Shown: piece after piece, positions 8,434 to 16,538 of the stretch
Layout: every line of letters starts with the position of its first letter
Position numbering within the stretch: position 1 is the stretch's first letter
Source of the DNA: DATHBD01 sp035296325
Lineage (GTDB): Bacteria; Actinomycetota; Actinomycetes; Mycobacteriales; Micromonosporaceae
Reading direction: 5' to 3'
DNA: 64,000 nucleotides
NCBI GenBank assembly: GCA_035296325.1
Contig: DATHBD010000058.1
Span: 227,636 to 291,635 of the forward strand
The notes under the pieces: model-generated
Told to the model about the DNA's origin: nothing
The model's database searches: none
The model's input: the letters and a program-made list of their open reading frames with translations, nothing else
Translations under genes and position numbers: made by a program

Positions 8434-10560
8434 TCAGTTGCCTGTGGTGGAGCCCGTGATGTCGCCCGTCCGGGACAGCGCCGCGCGGGCGGCCGCCACG
8501 ACGCGGTCGGCGGTGAAGCCGAACTGCTCGAACAGGATCGTGTACGGCGCGCTGGCACCGAAGTGCTCCAGGCTCACGTACTCGCCGTACTCGCCGACCA
8601 GGTCGTGCCACGACATCGAGATGCCGGCCTCCACGCTGACCCGGGCCCGGACGTCGGTCGGCAGCACCTGCTGGCGGTAGGCCAGGTCCTGCGAGCGGAA
8701 CCACTCCTGGCACGGCATGGACACCACCCGGGTCGGCACACCCTCGGACTCGAGCCGCTCCCGTGCGTCGACGCAGATCTGCACCTCCGAGCCGGTACCC
8801 ATCAGGATGACCTTCGGCTGCCCGTTGGAGGCGTCCAGCAGGATGTACCCGCCGCGGGCGACGGCATCGGCGCCGGCCACGGCGGTGCGGTCCATGATCG
8901 GCAGGTTCTGCCGGGTCAGGCACAGCGCGGTGGGCCGGTCGGTGTGCTCCATCGCCAGTCGCCAGGCCCACGCCGTCTCGTTGGCGTCGGCGGGGCGGAC
9001 CACGTCCAGGCCGGGGATGGCCCGCAACGCGGAGACGTGCTCCACCGGCTGGTGGGTCGGGCCGTCCTCGCCGAGCCCGATCGAGTCGTGGGTCCACACG
9101 TAGGTCACCGGCAGCTTCATCAGTGCGGCCAACCGCACGGCCGGGCGCATGTAGTCGCTGAAGACCAGGAAGGTGCCGCCGTACGGGCGGGTGCCGCCGT
9201 GCAGCACGATGCCGTTGAGGATGGCGCCCATGCCGTGCTCGCGGATGCCGAAGTGCAGCGTGCGGCCGTACCAGTCGCCCGGGAACGCCTTGGTGGCGAA
9301 CTCCGGCGGCACGAACGACGGCTCGCCCTCGATCGTGGTGTTGTTGCTCTCCGCCAGGTCGGCGGAGCCGCCCCACAGCTCGGGCAGCACCGGCGCTATT
9401 GCGTTGATCACTTTGCCCGAGGCGGCACGGGTGGACATGCCCTTCTCGCTCGGTTCGAACTCGGGCAGCGCGTTGGTCCAGCCGTCCGGAAGGGTGCGGG
9501 AGGTCAGCCGGTCGAGCAGCGCGGCCCGCTCCGGGTTGGCCTCGCGCCACGCCTGGTAACGCTGCTCCCACTCCGCGCGGGCCTGCTTGTTGCGCTCGAT
9601 CACCTGGCGCGCGTGGGTCAGCACCTCATCGCTGACCTCGAAGTTCTTGGCCGGGTCGAAGCCAAGGACCTCCTTGGTGGCGGCGGCCTCGTCCTTGCCC
9701 AGCGCGGACCCGTGCGCCTTGCCGGTGTTCTGCTTGTTGGGCGCGGGGAAGCCGATGATGGTGCGCAGGTTGATGAAGGTCGGGCGGTCCATCTCGGCCT
9801 TGCCGGCCTCGATCGCCCGCCACAGGGCCGCCACGTCCTCGACGTAGCCGTCCTCGCCGCGCCAGTCGACGTGCTCGACGTGCCAGCCGTACGCCTCGTA
9901 CCGGGCCGCCACGTCCTCGGACTTGGCGATGTCGGTGTTGTCCTCGATGGAGATGTTGTTGTCGTCGTAGATCACGATCAGGTTGCCCAGCCTCTGGTGC
10001 GACGCCAGGGCGCTGACCTCGTGGGTCACGCCCTCCTCGATGTCACCGTCGGAGACGATCGCGTAGATGTGGTGGTCGAACGGGCTCTGGCCGGGCGCCG
10101 GGTCCGGGTCGTAGAGGCCCCGCTCGCGGCGCGCGGCGAAGGCCATCCCGACCGCGTTGCCCAGCCCCTGGCCGAGCGGGCCGGTGGTGGTCTCCACGCC
10201 GGCGGTGTGGCCGTGCTCGGGGTGGCCCGGGGTCAGCGACCCCCACTGCCGCAGCGACTGCAGGTCCGACACGGTCAGGCCGTAGCCGGAGAGGAACAGT
10301 TGGACGTACAGGGTGAGGCTGGAGTGTCCACACGAGAGGACGAACCGGTCCCGGCCGATCCACAGTGGATCAGTCGGGTCGTGGCGCATCGCGCGCTGGA
10401 AGAGCAGGTACGCCACCGGGGACAGGCTCATCGCGGTGCCCGGGTGACCGTTGCCGGCCTTCTCGACGGCGTCCATCGCCAGGATGCGGCCCGTGTCGAC
10501 GGCCCGTTGGTCGGCGTCGGTCCAGGACAGCTCGTTCTCGGTTGCCTGCTCAGCGGTCAC
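8434..10560 (-). CDS. tkt: transketolase
   Basis: This 708-residue thiamine-diphosphate enzyme transfers two-carbon units in the non-oxidative pentose phosphate pathway. Visible motifs are GNGHPGTAMSLSPV near residue 35, the ThDP/Mg site SDGDIEEGVTHEVSALASH with the downstream YDDNNISIE near residue 165, and the GIREHGMGAILNG region of the pyrimidine domain near residue 445. The GTG at 10560 is chosen because GAGGAG lies upstream at a normal distance and the protein then starts TAEQATENELSWTDADQ. It is the first gene of the minus-strand pentose-phosphate run, divergent from ctaB. Confidence 0.97.
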   Translation of the reverse strand: MTAEQATENELSWTDADQRAVDTGRILAMDAVEKAGNGHPGTAMSLSPVAYLLFQRAMRHDPTDPLWIGRDRFVLSCGHSSLTLYVQLFLSGYGLTVSDLQSLRQWGSLTPGHPEHGHTAGVETTTGPLGQGLGNAVGMAFAARRERGLYDPDPAPGQSPFDHHIYAIVSDGDIEEGVTHEVSALASHQRLGNLIVIYDDNNISIEDNTDIAKSEDVAARYEAYGWHVEHVDWRGEDGYVEDVAALWRAIEAGKAEMDRPTFINLRTIIGFPAPNKQNTGKAHGSALGKDEAAATKEVLGFDPAKNFEVSDEVLTHARQVIERNKQARAEWEQRYQAWREANPERAALLDRLTSRTLPDGWTNALPEFEPSEKGMSTRAASGKVINAIAPVLPELWGGSADLAESNNTTIEGEPSFVPPEFATKAFPGDWYGRTLHFGIREHGMGAILNGIVLHGGTRPYGGTFLVFSDYMRPAVRLAALMKLPVTYVWTHDSIGLGEDGPTHQPVEHVSALRAIPGLDVVRPADANETAWAWRLAMEHTDRPTALCLTRQNLPIMDRTAVAGADAVARGGYILLDASNGQPKVILMGTGSEVQICVDARERLESEGVPTRVVSMPCQEWFRSQDLAYRQQVLPTDVRARVSVEAGISMSWHDLVGEYGEYVSLEHFGASAPYTILFEQFGFTADRVVAAARAALSRTGDITGSTTGN

Positions 10561-10894
10561 GGCGGTGCTGCTCCTCGAAGAAGTCGGTCCCACAACGGTG
10601 CCCCATCAGGGTGAACCCTACCCACCCGGCAGGCGGCGTACGCATGCACGACCGGATCGGTTCGACGTACCGTATCCGGCCGGGGATCCGGGGTTGATCA
10701 CCGGCTCCAGCAATTTCCGGTGTCGATGGGCGCAGCCGGATTTCGCCGTCGGCCCGGCCGGACTCCGCCGCAATGTCCGTACCTGGGCTGTCATACGATG
10801 CCGTAATCCGGGAACGCCCGGTCCTGTGCCATGGAGAAGGGCGATCCTGCGTGATGAAGTCGGCGCCGAGCCGTTCCGAAGCCGGGACGCAGCG
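10561..10894. other. 334-base divergent promoter region between tkt and ctaB
   Basis: No convincing gene is present: the ctaB frame stays open across it, but without family-like sequence. It should hold the promoters of both the pentose-phosphate run and ctaB. A CATACGATG element near 10793-10801 could be a -10 box for ctaB. No clear operator palindrome was found. Confidence 0.5.
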
Positions 10895-11878
10895 GTGAGC
10901 GCGCTCGCCGACCGCGCCGCTTCCCCCGGGTCCCGGGCACGTCTGGACCCGCCCCGGCCGGTCTCCGCCGGCGCGCTGGCCACCCGCCAGCGCAGCGCCG
11001 CGCGGCAGCGTACCTCCGAGGTGCTGCGGTCGTACGTCTCGATGACCAAGCCCCGCATCGTGGAACTGCTGCTGGTCACCACGGTGCCGGCGATGCTGCT
11101 GGCCGAGGGCGGGGTGCCGTCGCTGTGGCTGATGGGCGTCGTGCTGACCGGCGGCGCGCTCGCCGCCGGTGCCGCCAACGTTCTGAACTGCTACATCGAC
11201 CGCGACATCGACCAGTTGATGCGACGCACGGCACGTCGTCCACTGCCGGCACATACGGTTTCGCCGCGCGCCGCGCTGATCTTCGGCCTGAGCCTCGCCG
11301 CCGCGTCCACCGTGCTGATGTTGGCGTTCACGAACGTGCTCGCCACGCTGCTGACGGTCGGCGCGATCGTGTACTACGACCTGGTGTACACGCTGTGGCT
11401 CAAGCGCACGACGCCGGCCAACACGGTGTGGGGTGGAGCCTGCGGCGCGGCGCCGGTGCTGATTGGTTGGGCCGCGGTCACCGGCAGCCTGGCACCAGCG
11501 GCCTGGGCCCTCTTCGCGGTGGTCTTTCTGTGGCAGCCGCCCCATTTCTACGCATTGGCCATCAAATTCAAGGACGACTACGCCCGAGCCGGCATTCCGA
11601 TGCTCCCGGTGGTGGCGAGCATGCGCCGGGTCGGCCTGGAGACGGTTGTGTACGCCTGGTTGACCGTGGCTGCGTCGCTCACCCTGTGGCCGCTCGGTCT
11701 GTCGCCGTCGTACGCCGCGGTCGCCGTGGTCATCGGCGGATTCTTCGTGTTGGAAGCGCATCGGCTGGCCGGTCGGGCGCGACGTGGCGAGCCACTGCAG
11801 CCGATGCGGCTCTTCCACTGGTCAACCACCTACCTGACCATCCTGTCGCTGACCATCGGCATCGACGCTGTTCTCTAG
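10895..11878 (+). CDS. ctaB: protoheme IX farnesyltransferase (heme O synthase)
   Basis: From the GTG at 10895 this 327-residue, roughly nine-helix membrane enzyme attaches a farnesyl group to heme B to make heme O for cytochrome oxidase. The UbiA-family motifs are clear: SYVSMTKPRIVELLLVTTVP, NVLNCYIDRDIDQLMRRTARRPLP with the DxxxD prenyl-diphosphate site, YYDLVYTLWLKRTTPANTVWGG, and the second acidic site LAIKFKDDYARAGIPMLPVV. The start is uncertain because the frame is open far upstream and the ribosome site is weak (GGGACG). 10895 gives a length normal for actinomycetes. ctaA, the next pathway enzyme, lies 1.2 kb downstream. Confidence 0.93.
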   Translation: MSALADRAASPGSRARLDPPRPVSAGALATRQRSAARQRTSEVLRSYVSMTKPRIVELLLVTTVPAMLLAEGGVPSLWLMGVVLTGGALAAGAANVLNCYIDRDIDQLMRRTARRPLPAHTVSPRAALIFGLSLAAASTVLMLAFTNVLATLLTVGAIVYYDLVYTLWLKRTTPANTVWGGACGAAPVLIGWAAVTGSLAPAAWALFAVVFLWQPPHFYALAIKFKDDYARAGIPMLPVVASMRRVGLETVVYAWLTVAASLTLWPLGLSPSYAAVAVVIGGFFVLEAHRLAGRARRGEPLQPMRLFHWSTTYLTILSLTIGIDAVL

Positions 11879-12010
11879 GGCGGCCGGGGCCCGGCAGAAT
11901 CGGATGAACTGCACCAACGGCGCCCAAAAGATTGCCGACCGACGTAACGCCCGTCACACCTATTCGTGAGTTGTCGTACGTCGGGCGTCAATGCGTCATA
12001 TGGTGGCCGC

Positions 12011-12328
12011 ATGGCAGATGGTTCCAATACGACCTTGACGCTTGATCCGCCGGAGAACCTCATCACCGGCTTGAAGTCCTTCGCGGACGGTCACGGCGGA
12101 GCAAAGGCAGTCATCGAGTACGTCGGCCGGCGGGGCGCCCGCATCGTTCTGGTCGGCGAGGACGGCGTCTGGGCCGACCAGTTCGCCGACGGTACAGATG
12201 TCGCGCGTAGTGCATGTGCCGAGGCGGGCATCGTCATCGAGAACACCTGGGAGCGGGAACTGATCGAGCAGATGCGTCCGAGCAACGACCTCTGGCGGTC
12301 GATGAGGCGTCGTTCCCTGTCCAGATGA
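12011..12328 (+). CDS. hypothetical protein coupled to an ATP-grasp gene
   Basis: I do not recognise this 105-residue protein. It begins MADGSNTTLTLDPPENLITGL, has an alternating hydrophobic core (ARIVLVGEDGVWADQF) suggesting a small alpha/beta fold, and ends in a basic tail (SMRRRSLSR). No cysteines line a site, and there is no signal peptide or membrane helix. Its TGA overlaps the ATG of the following ATP-grasp gene (ATGA at 12325-12328). That argues it is real and functionally tied to that enzyme, perhaps as its substrate or partner, but this is inference. Confidence 0.7.
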   Translation: MADGSNTTLTLDPPENLITGLKSFADGHGGAKAVIEYVGRRGARIVLVGEDGVWADQFADGTDVARSACAEAGIVIENTWERELIEQMRPSNDLWRSMRRRSLSR

Positions 12329-13230
12329 TCCGTCCCGACTCTGCGGAGGCCGCGACCCGGGCAGGCGCCCGGGTCGCGCTGGTCACCTGTGCCGAACTCG
12401 CCGGGCTCGACCCCGACGACCGCCACCTCCTGGATCCGCTCGGCGAGCGCGGGCTCGCCGTGGCGCCCGCAATCTGGGACGACCCGTCCGTGGACTGGAG
12501 CGGGTACGCGCTCGTCGTGCTGCGTTCGCCCTGGGACTACACCTCGCGCCGCGAGGAGTTCCTCGCCTGGGCCGACAAGGTGCCCCGGCTGCGCAACCCG
12601 GCGGCGGTGCTGCGCTGGAACACCGACAAGCGCTACCTGACGGAACTGGCGGGTGCCGGCGTACCGGTCGTACCGACGGACTGGTTCGCTCCCGGGCACC
12701 GGTGGGATCCCGGAGCGGACGGCGAAGTTGTGATCAAGCCCACGGTCAGTGCGGGCAGCCGTGACTCCGGCCGGTACGACCTCGCCGACACCGCGGCTCG
12801 GACGCTCGCCCGGGCACACCTGGACCGGCTCCACGCCGCCGGCCGGGTGGCGATGGTCCAGCCGTACGTGCCGTCGGTCGACAGTGCCGGCGAGACCGCC
12901 CTGATCTACCTGGGTGGCCGGTACAGCCATGCCATCCGGAAGGGCCCGATCCTGGATGGCCCCGACTTCGGCCCGGACGGGTCGCTCTACCGCACCGAGG
13001 ACATCACCCCGCGGGAGCCGACGGCGGCGGAGCGGGCGGCCGCCGACCGGGTGCTGGCCGCGCTGCCGTTCCCGGCCGCTGACCTGCTCTACGCCCGGGT
13101 GGACCTGGTGCCCGGCTCGGGCGAGCCGCTGCTGATGGAGTTGGAACTCACCGAGCCGTCGCTGTTCTTCCGCACCGCCGCGGGGTCCGCGGAGCGATTC
13201 GCCGACGTGATCCTCGCCAGCGTCGGGTAG
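12325..13230 (+). CDS. ATP-grasp family ligase
   Basis: This 301-residue protein has an ATP-grasp layout: a preATP-grasp region with SPWDYTSRREEFLAW near residue 70, the EVVIKPTVSAGSRDSGRY glycine-rich loop with the ATP-binding Lys near residue 135, MVQPYVPSVDSAGETALIYLGGRYSHAIRKGP, and a C-terminal metal site LLYARVDLVPGSGEPLLMELELTEPSLF. The fold joins a carboxylate to an amine or thiol via acyl phosphate. It resembles glutathione-synthetase/RimK-like ligases, but the substrate is unknown. It is translationally coupled to the 105-residue gene before it. Its last 142 bases overlap the ctaA 3' end on the other strand. Confidence 0.85.
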   Translation: MIRPDSAEAATRAGARVALVTCAELAGLDPDDRHLLDPLGERGLAVAPAIWDDPSVDWSGYALVVLRSPWDYTSRREEFLAWADKVPRLRNPAAVLRWNTDKRYLTELAGAGVPVVPTDWFAPGHRWDPGADGEVVIKPTVSAGSRDSGRYDLADTAARTLARAHLDRLHAAGRVAMVQPYVPSVDSAGETALIYLGGRYSHAIRKGPILDGPDFGPDGSLYRTEDITPREPTAAERAAADRVLAALPFPAADLLYARVDLVPGSGEPLLMELELTEPSLFFRTAAGSAERFADVILASVG

Positions 13231-14177
13231 GTGTCCGACGGTGCCGGGTGCTGGGCCGGCACGGTCGCTCCGGGCGGGGCCGGGCGGCGGCGCATTTCGG
13301 CGAGCACCGCGACCGTCGCCAGCCACACCAGGCTGGCACCGATCATGTGCAGGCCCACCAGGACCGCCGGCAGCCGGGTGAAGTACTGCACGAACCCGAT
13401 CAGGCCTTGCGCCAACTCCACGCCGACCAGCACCGCGGCGGCCCGCGCCGCCCGGTCCGCGCCTGCCGCCCGCAGCCCGATCCAGAGCCCGACGGATAGC
13501 CCCACCAGGAGAAACACCGCGTCCGTGTGCAGTTGTGCGATCGACTCGGGATCCAGCCCGTTGCGCCGGGCGCCGGCGTCCCCGGCGTGCGGCCCGCTGC
13601 CGGTGACCACCGTGCCCAGCACCAGTACGCCGGCCGAGACCACCGCGGTGGCGACCGCCAGGTGGCGCAGCGGGGCGGGCACCGGCGCACCGTCCGGTCG
13701 GTCCGACGCGCGGCGCCAGAACACGTACGCCGCGGTGATCATCGCCATGGAGACCAGGAAGTGGCAGCCCACGACCCACGGGTTGAGGTCGGTCAGCACG
13801 GTGACGCCACCGACCACCGCCTGGGCCGGGATGCCGACGAACACCAGCACGGCCGGCAGCACCGCGGCGGGCCGGCGGCGCCGTTGCGCCAGCGCCGCGA
13901 GAAGCCCTGCGGCGGCGATCAGGCCGACCACGAAGGTCAGCATCCGGTTGCCGAACTCCACGAGTTCGTACATGCCGTGCTCGCCGGTCGGGGTGTAGGA
14001 GCCTTCGGAGCACTCCGGCCAGGTCGGGCAGCCCAGCCCCGAGCCGGTCAGTCGGACCGCTCCGCCGGTGGCGACGATGCCGATGTTCGCGACGATCGAG
14101 GCGAGCGCGAGGCGGGAGAGTGCCGCAGGGCTGCGGAACGCATGGAGGGGGCGCAGCGCGCGGCCGGGCAGCTTCAC
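13089..14177 (-). CDS. ctaA: heme A synthase
   Basis: This 362-residue, eight-helix membrane protein oxidises heme O to heme A for aa3 oxidase. It shows VRLTGSGLGCPTWPECSEGSY with the two loop cysteines, the VEFGNRMLTFVVG helix, the HFLVSM helix, the ESIAQLHTDAVFL helix and LVGLHMIGASLVWLA, which together supply the heme-ligand histidines. Family members usually stop near residue 310. Here the frame runs on about 47 residues as a polar Ser/Thr/Pro tail antisense to the ATP-grasp gene. The GTG at 14177 gives KLPGRALRPLHAFRSPAALSR, a normal start. It is divergent from sufR. Confidence 0.93.
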   Translation of the reverse strand: MKLPGRALRPLHAFRSPAALSRLALASIVANIGIVATGGAVRLTGSGLGCPTWPECSEGSYTPTGEHGMYELVEFGNRMLTFVVGLIAAAGLLAALAQRRRRPAAVLPAVLVFVGIPAQAVVGGVTVLTDLNPWVVGCHFLVSMAMITAAYVFWRRASDRPDGAPVPAPLRHLAVATAVVSAGVLVLGTVVTGSGPHAGDAGARRNGLDPESIAQLHTDAVFLLVGLSVGLWIGLRAAGADRAARAAAVLVGVELAQGLIGFVQYFTRLPAVLVGLHMIGASLVWLATVAVLAEMRRRPAPPGATVPAQHPAPSDTYPTLARITSANRSADPAAVRKNSDGSVSSNSISSGSPEPGTRSTRA

Positions 14178-14291
14178 GGCCCAATGCTACGGTCGCCGGC
14201 GGGCCGGCCGGTCGGGCGTCCCGGACGAGAGATTGCAGAGCAGTGGTGTGGATCACCGGGAGGGCGGTTTGCACCTTGCGGCGGAAATACG

Positions 14292-14305
14292 CAACACTTG
14301 CGTTG
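14292..14305 (+). promoter_or_regulatory. SufR operator, CAAC-N6-GTTG
   Basis: The sequence CAACACTTGCGTTG fits the CAAC-N6-GTTG palindrome that I recall being reported for SufR of Streptomyces avermitilis. With the flanking bases it also fits ACACT-N5-TGTGA, recalled for the mycobacterial SufR. The last G of the site is the first base of the sufR GTG start codon. Bound repressor would therefore cover the start of the whole suf operon, as expected for autorepression. The motif match is seen directly; binding is inference. Confidence 0.8.
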
Positions 14306-15114
14306 TGAAAAACACGGTCGCGCTGGTTCGGCGTGCTCCGGCGACCCCTTCGACGCCTCCCGCGCCCCCATCCGGGGCGGTCGTGGAGGTTGCGGCGGTG
14401 GCTGGCCCGGGGCCGCTCGATCGCCGTACCCGTGACCGGGTCGCCGAGCTGCTGCTGCAGCGTGGCTCCGCCACCGCCACCGAGCTCAGCCTGGCGCTCG
14501 GCCTCAGCCCGGCGGCGATCCGCCGCCACCTCGACGCGATGCTCGCCGACGGCCTGGTCACCAGCCGGGAGCGTCCGACCCGGGGCAGCCGCGGCCGCGG
14601 CCGGCCGGCGCGGACGTTCACCCTGACGGAGATGGCCCGCGAAGGCCTGCCGCACACCTATGACGGCCTGGCCACGGCGGCGCTGCAGTGGATCGCGGCA
14701 CAGGGCGGGCGGGGCGCTGTGGAGGCGTTCGCCGCCGCGCAGGTGTCCGGTCTGGAGGAGCGGTGCCGCACGGCGATGGCGGAGGCCGGCGACGACCTGT
14801 TCGCCCGGGCGGAGGCGCTGGCCGGTGCGCTCACCGCGGAGGGATACGCTGCGGGAGCCACCGTGATCGCATCCGGCGGCCAGCTCTGCCAGCACCACTG
14901 CCCGGTCGCCCACGTCGCCGCGGAGTTTCCGCAGCTCTGCGAGGCCGAGACCCAGGTCATCTCGCGACTGGTCGGCACCCACGTGCAGCGTCTGGCCACC
15001 ATCGCCAACGGCGACGGCGTCTGCACCACGCACATCCCGGCGCTGCAGGCCACCGCCGTGCCGGGCACCGCACCAGTCAGCACCACCACACCAACCGTGA
15101 GGACGCACCGATGA
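14305..15114 (+). CDS. sufR: SUF operon repressor SufR
   Basis: This 269-residue protein has an N-terminal winged HTH of DeoR/ArsR type (RDRVAELLLQRGSATATELSLALGLSPAAIRRHLDAMLADGLV, residues about 45-85) and a basic GSRGRGRPARTF wing. The C-terminal sensor domain has cysteines 195, 199 and 212 in the GGQLCQHHCPV...FPQLCEAE pattern that holds a [4Fe-4S] cluster in SufR proteins. Cluster-loaded SufR represses the suf operon; cluster loss derepresses it. The GTG at 14305 lies on the predicted operator. The stop overlaps sufB by four bases. Confidence 0.93.
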   Translation: MKNTVALVRRAPATPSTPPAPPSGAVVEVAAVAGPGPLDRRTRDRVAELLLQRGSATATELSLALGLSPAAIRRHLDAMLADGLVTSRERPTRGSRGRGRPARTFTLTEMAREGLPHTYDGLATAALQWIAAQGGRGAVEAFAAAQVSGLEERCRTAMAEAGDDLFARAEALAGALTAEGYAAGATVIASGGQLCQHHCPVAHVAAEFPQLCEAETQVISRLVGTHVQRLATIANGDGVCTTHIPALQATAVPGTAPVSTTTPTVRTHR

Positions 15115-16538
15115 CCGAGCAGATCACCACGCCGACCCAGGCCGAGCAGCTCGCGAATCTCGGCCGCTACGAGTATGGCTGGGCCGACTCGGACACGGCC
15201 GGCGCGACGGCGCGCCGGGGCCTCAACGAGGAGGTCGTCCGGGACATCTCGGCCAAGAAGAGCGAGCCGACCTGGATGCTCGACCTCCGGCTGAAGGGCC
15301 TGCGCCTGTTCGACCGTAAGCCGATGCCGGCCTGGGGTGCGGACCTGTCCGCGATCGACTTCGACAACATCAAGTACTTCGTGCGGTCCACCGAGAAGCA
15401 GGCCGCCACCTGGGAAGACCTCCCGGACGACATCAAGAACACGTACGACAAGCTGGGCATCCCCGAGGCTGAGAAGCAGCGCCTCGTCTCCGGGGTGGCG
15501 GCGCAGTACGAGTCCGAGGTGGTCTACCACAAGATCAATGAAGAGCTCGAGAAGCAGGGCGTCATCTTCCTGGACACCGATACCGGGCTCCGGGAGTACG
15601 AGGACATCTTCAAGGAGTACTTCGGCACGGTGATTCCGGTCGGCGACAACAAGTTCGCCGCGCTGAACACCTCCGTGTGGTCCGGTGGCAGCTTCATCTA
15701 CGTGCCGAAGGGCGTGCACGTGGAGATCCCGCTGCAGGCGTACTTCCGGATCAACACCGAGAACATGGGCCAGTTCGAGCGGACCCTGATCATCGTCGAC
15801 GAGGGTGCGTACGTGCACTACGTCGAGGGTTGCACGGCGCCGATCTACTCGTCGGACTCGCTGCACTCGGCGGTGGTGGAGATCGTCGTGAAGAAGGGCG
15901 GCCGCTGCCGGTACACCACGATCCAGAACTGGTCGACCAACGTGTACAACCTGGTCACCAAGCGCGCCGTGTGCCACGAGGGCGCGACGATGGAGTGGAT
16001 CGACGGCAACCTCGGCTCCAAGGTAACCATGAAGTACCCGGCCGTCTACATGACCGGCGAGCACGCCCACGGCGAGGTGCTCAGCGTGGCGATGGCCGGG
16101 GAGGGCCAGCACCAGGACGCCGGCGCCAAGATGGTGCACGCCGCCCCGCACACCAGCAGCACGATCGTGTCGAAGTCGATCGCCCGCGGAGGCGGCCGGA
16201 CCAGTTACCGGGGCCTCGTCCAGGTGCTCGAGGGCTCGCACCACTCGAAGTCCACGGTGAAGTGCGACGCCCTGCTCGTCGACACCATCTCCCGCTCGGA
16301 CACGTACCCGTACGTGGACATCCGCGAGGACGACGTGGCGATGGGGCACGAGGCGACCGTGTCCAAAATCAGCGATGACCAGCTCTTCTACCTGATGAGC
16401 CGGGGCATGACCGAGGACGAGGCGATGGCGATGATCGTCCGCGGCTTCATCGAGCCGATCGCCAAGGAACTGCCGATGGAGTATGCCTTGGAGCTGAACC
16501 GTTTGATCGAGCTGCAGATGGAAGGCGCCGTCGGATGA
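15111..16538 (+). CDS. sufB: Fe-S cluster assembly scaffold SufB
   Basis: This 475-residue protein is the core scaffold of the SufBCD complex, on which Fe-S clusters are built in the cytosol. It has the N-terminal YEYGWADSDTAGATARRGL region, the long beta-helix core with YVHYVEGCTAPIYSSDSLHSAVVEI (the conserved cysteine linked to sulfur transfer), RCRYTTIQNWSTNVYNLVTKR, and the C-terminal DQLFYLMSRGMTEDEAMAMIVRGFIEPI shared with SufD. The length matches the family. The ATG at 15111 overlaps sufR (ATGA) and its stop overlaps sufD the same way. No intein is present, unlike some mycobacterial SufB proteins. Confidence 0.97.
   Translation: MTEQITTPTQAEQLANLGRYEYGWADSDTAGATARRGLNEEVVRDISAKKSEPTWMLDLRLKGLRLFDRKPMPAWGADLSAIDFDNIKYFVRSTEKQAATWEDLPDDIKNTYDKLGIPEAEKQRLVSGVAAQYESEVVYHKINEELEKQGVIFLDTDTGLREYEDIFKEYFGTVIPVGDNKFAALNTSVWSGGSFIYVPKGVHVEIPLQAYFRINTENMGQFERTLIIVDEGAYVHYVEGCTAPIYSSDSLHSAVVEIVVKKGGRCRYTTIQNWSTNVYNLVTKRAVCHEGATMEWIDGNLGSKVTMKYPAVYMTGEHAHGEVLSVAMAGEGQHQDAGAKMVHAAPHTSSTIVSKSIARGGGRTSYRGLVQVLEGSHHSKSTVKCDALLVDTISRSDTYPYVDIREDDVAMGHEATVSKISDDQLFYLMSRGMTEDEAMAMIVRGFIEPIAKELPMEYALELNRLIELQMEGAVG

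Noticed and set aside
9450..9470. A GGTTCGAACTC string resembling a tRNA T-arm
   Set aside because: It is inside the transketolase gene, with no matching D-arm, anticodon arm or acceptor stem.
12091..15108. A 1005-codon open frame on the minus strand through the ATP-grasp, ctaA and sufR genes
   Set aside because: It is open only because of GC bias; it lies antisense or out of frame to several well-identified genes and has Arg/Gly/Ala-rich sequence with no family resemblance.
15111..16538. Possible intein in SufB, as in some mycobacteria
   Set aside because: The protein has normal length (475 residues) and runs through the core motifs without an insertion or splice-site residues.
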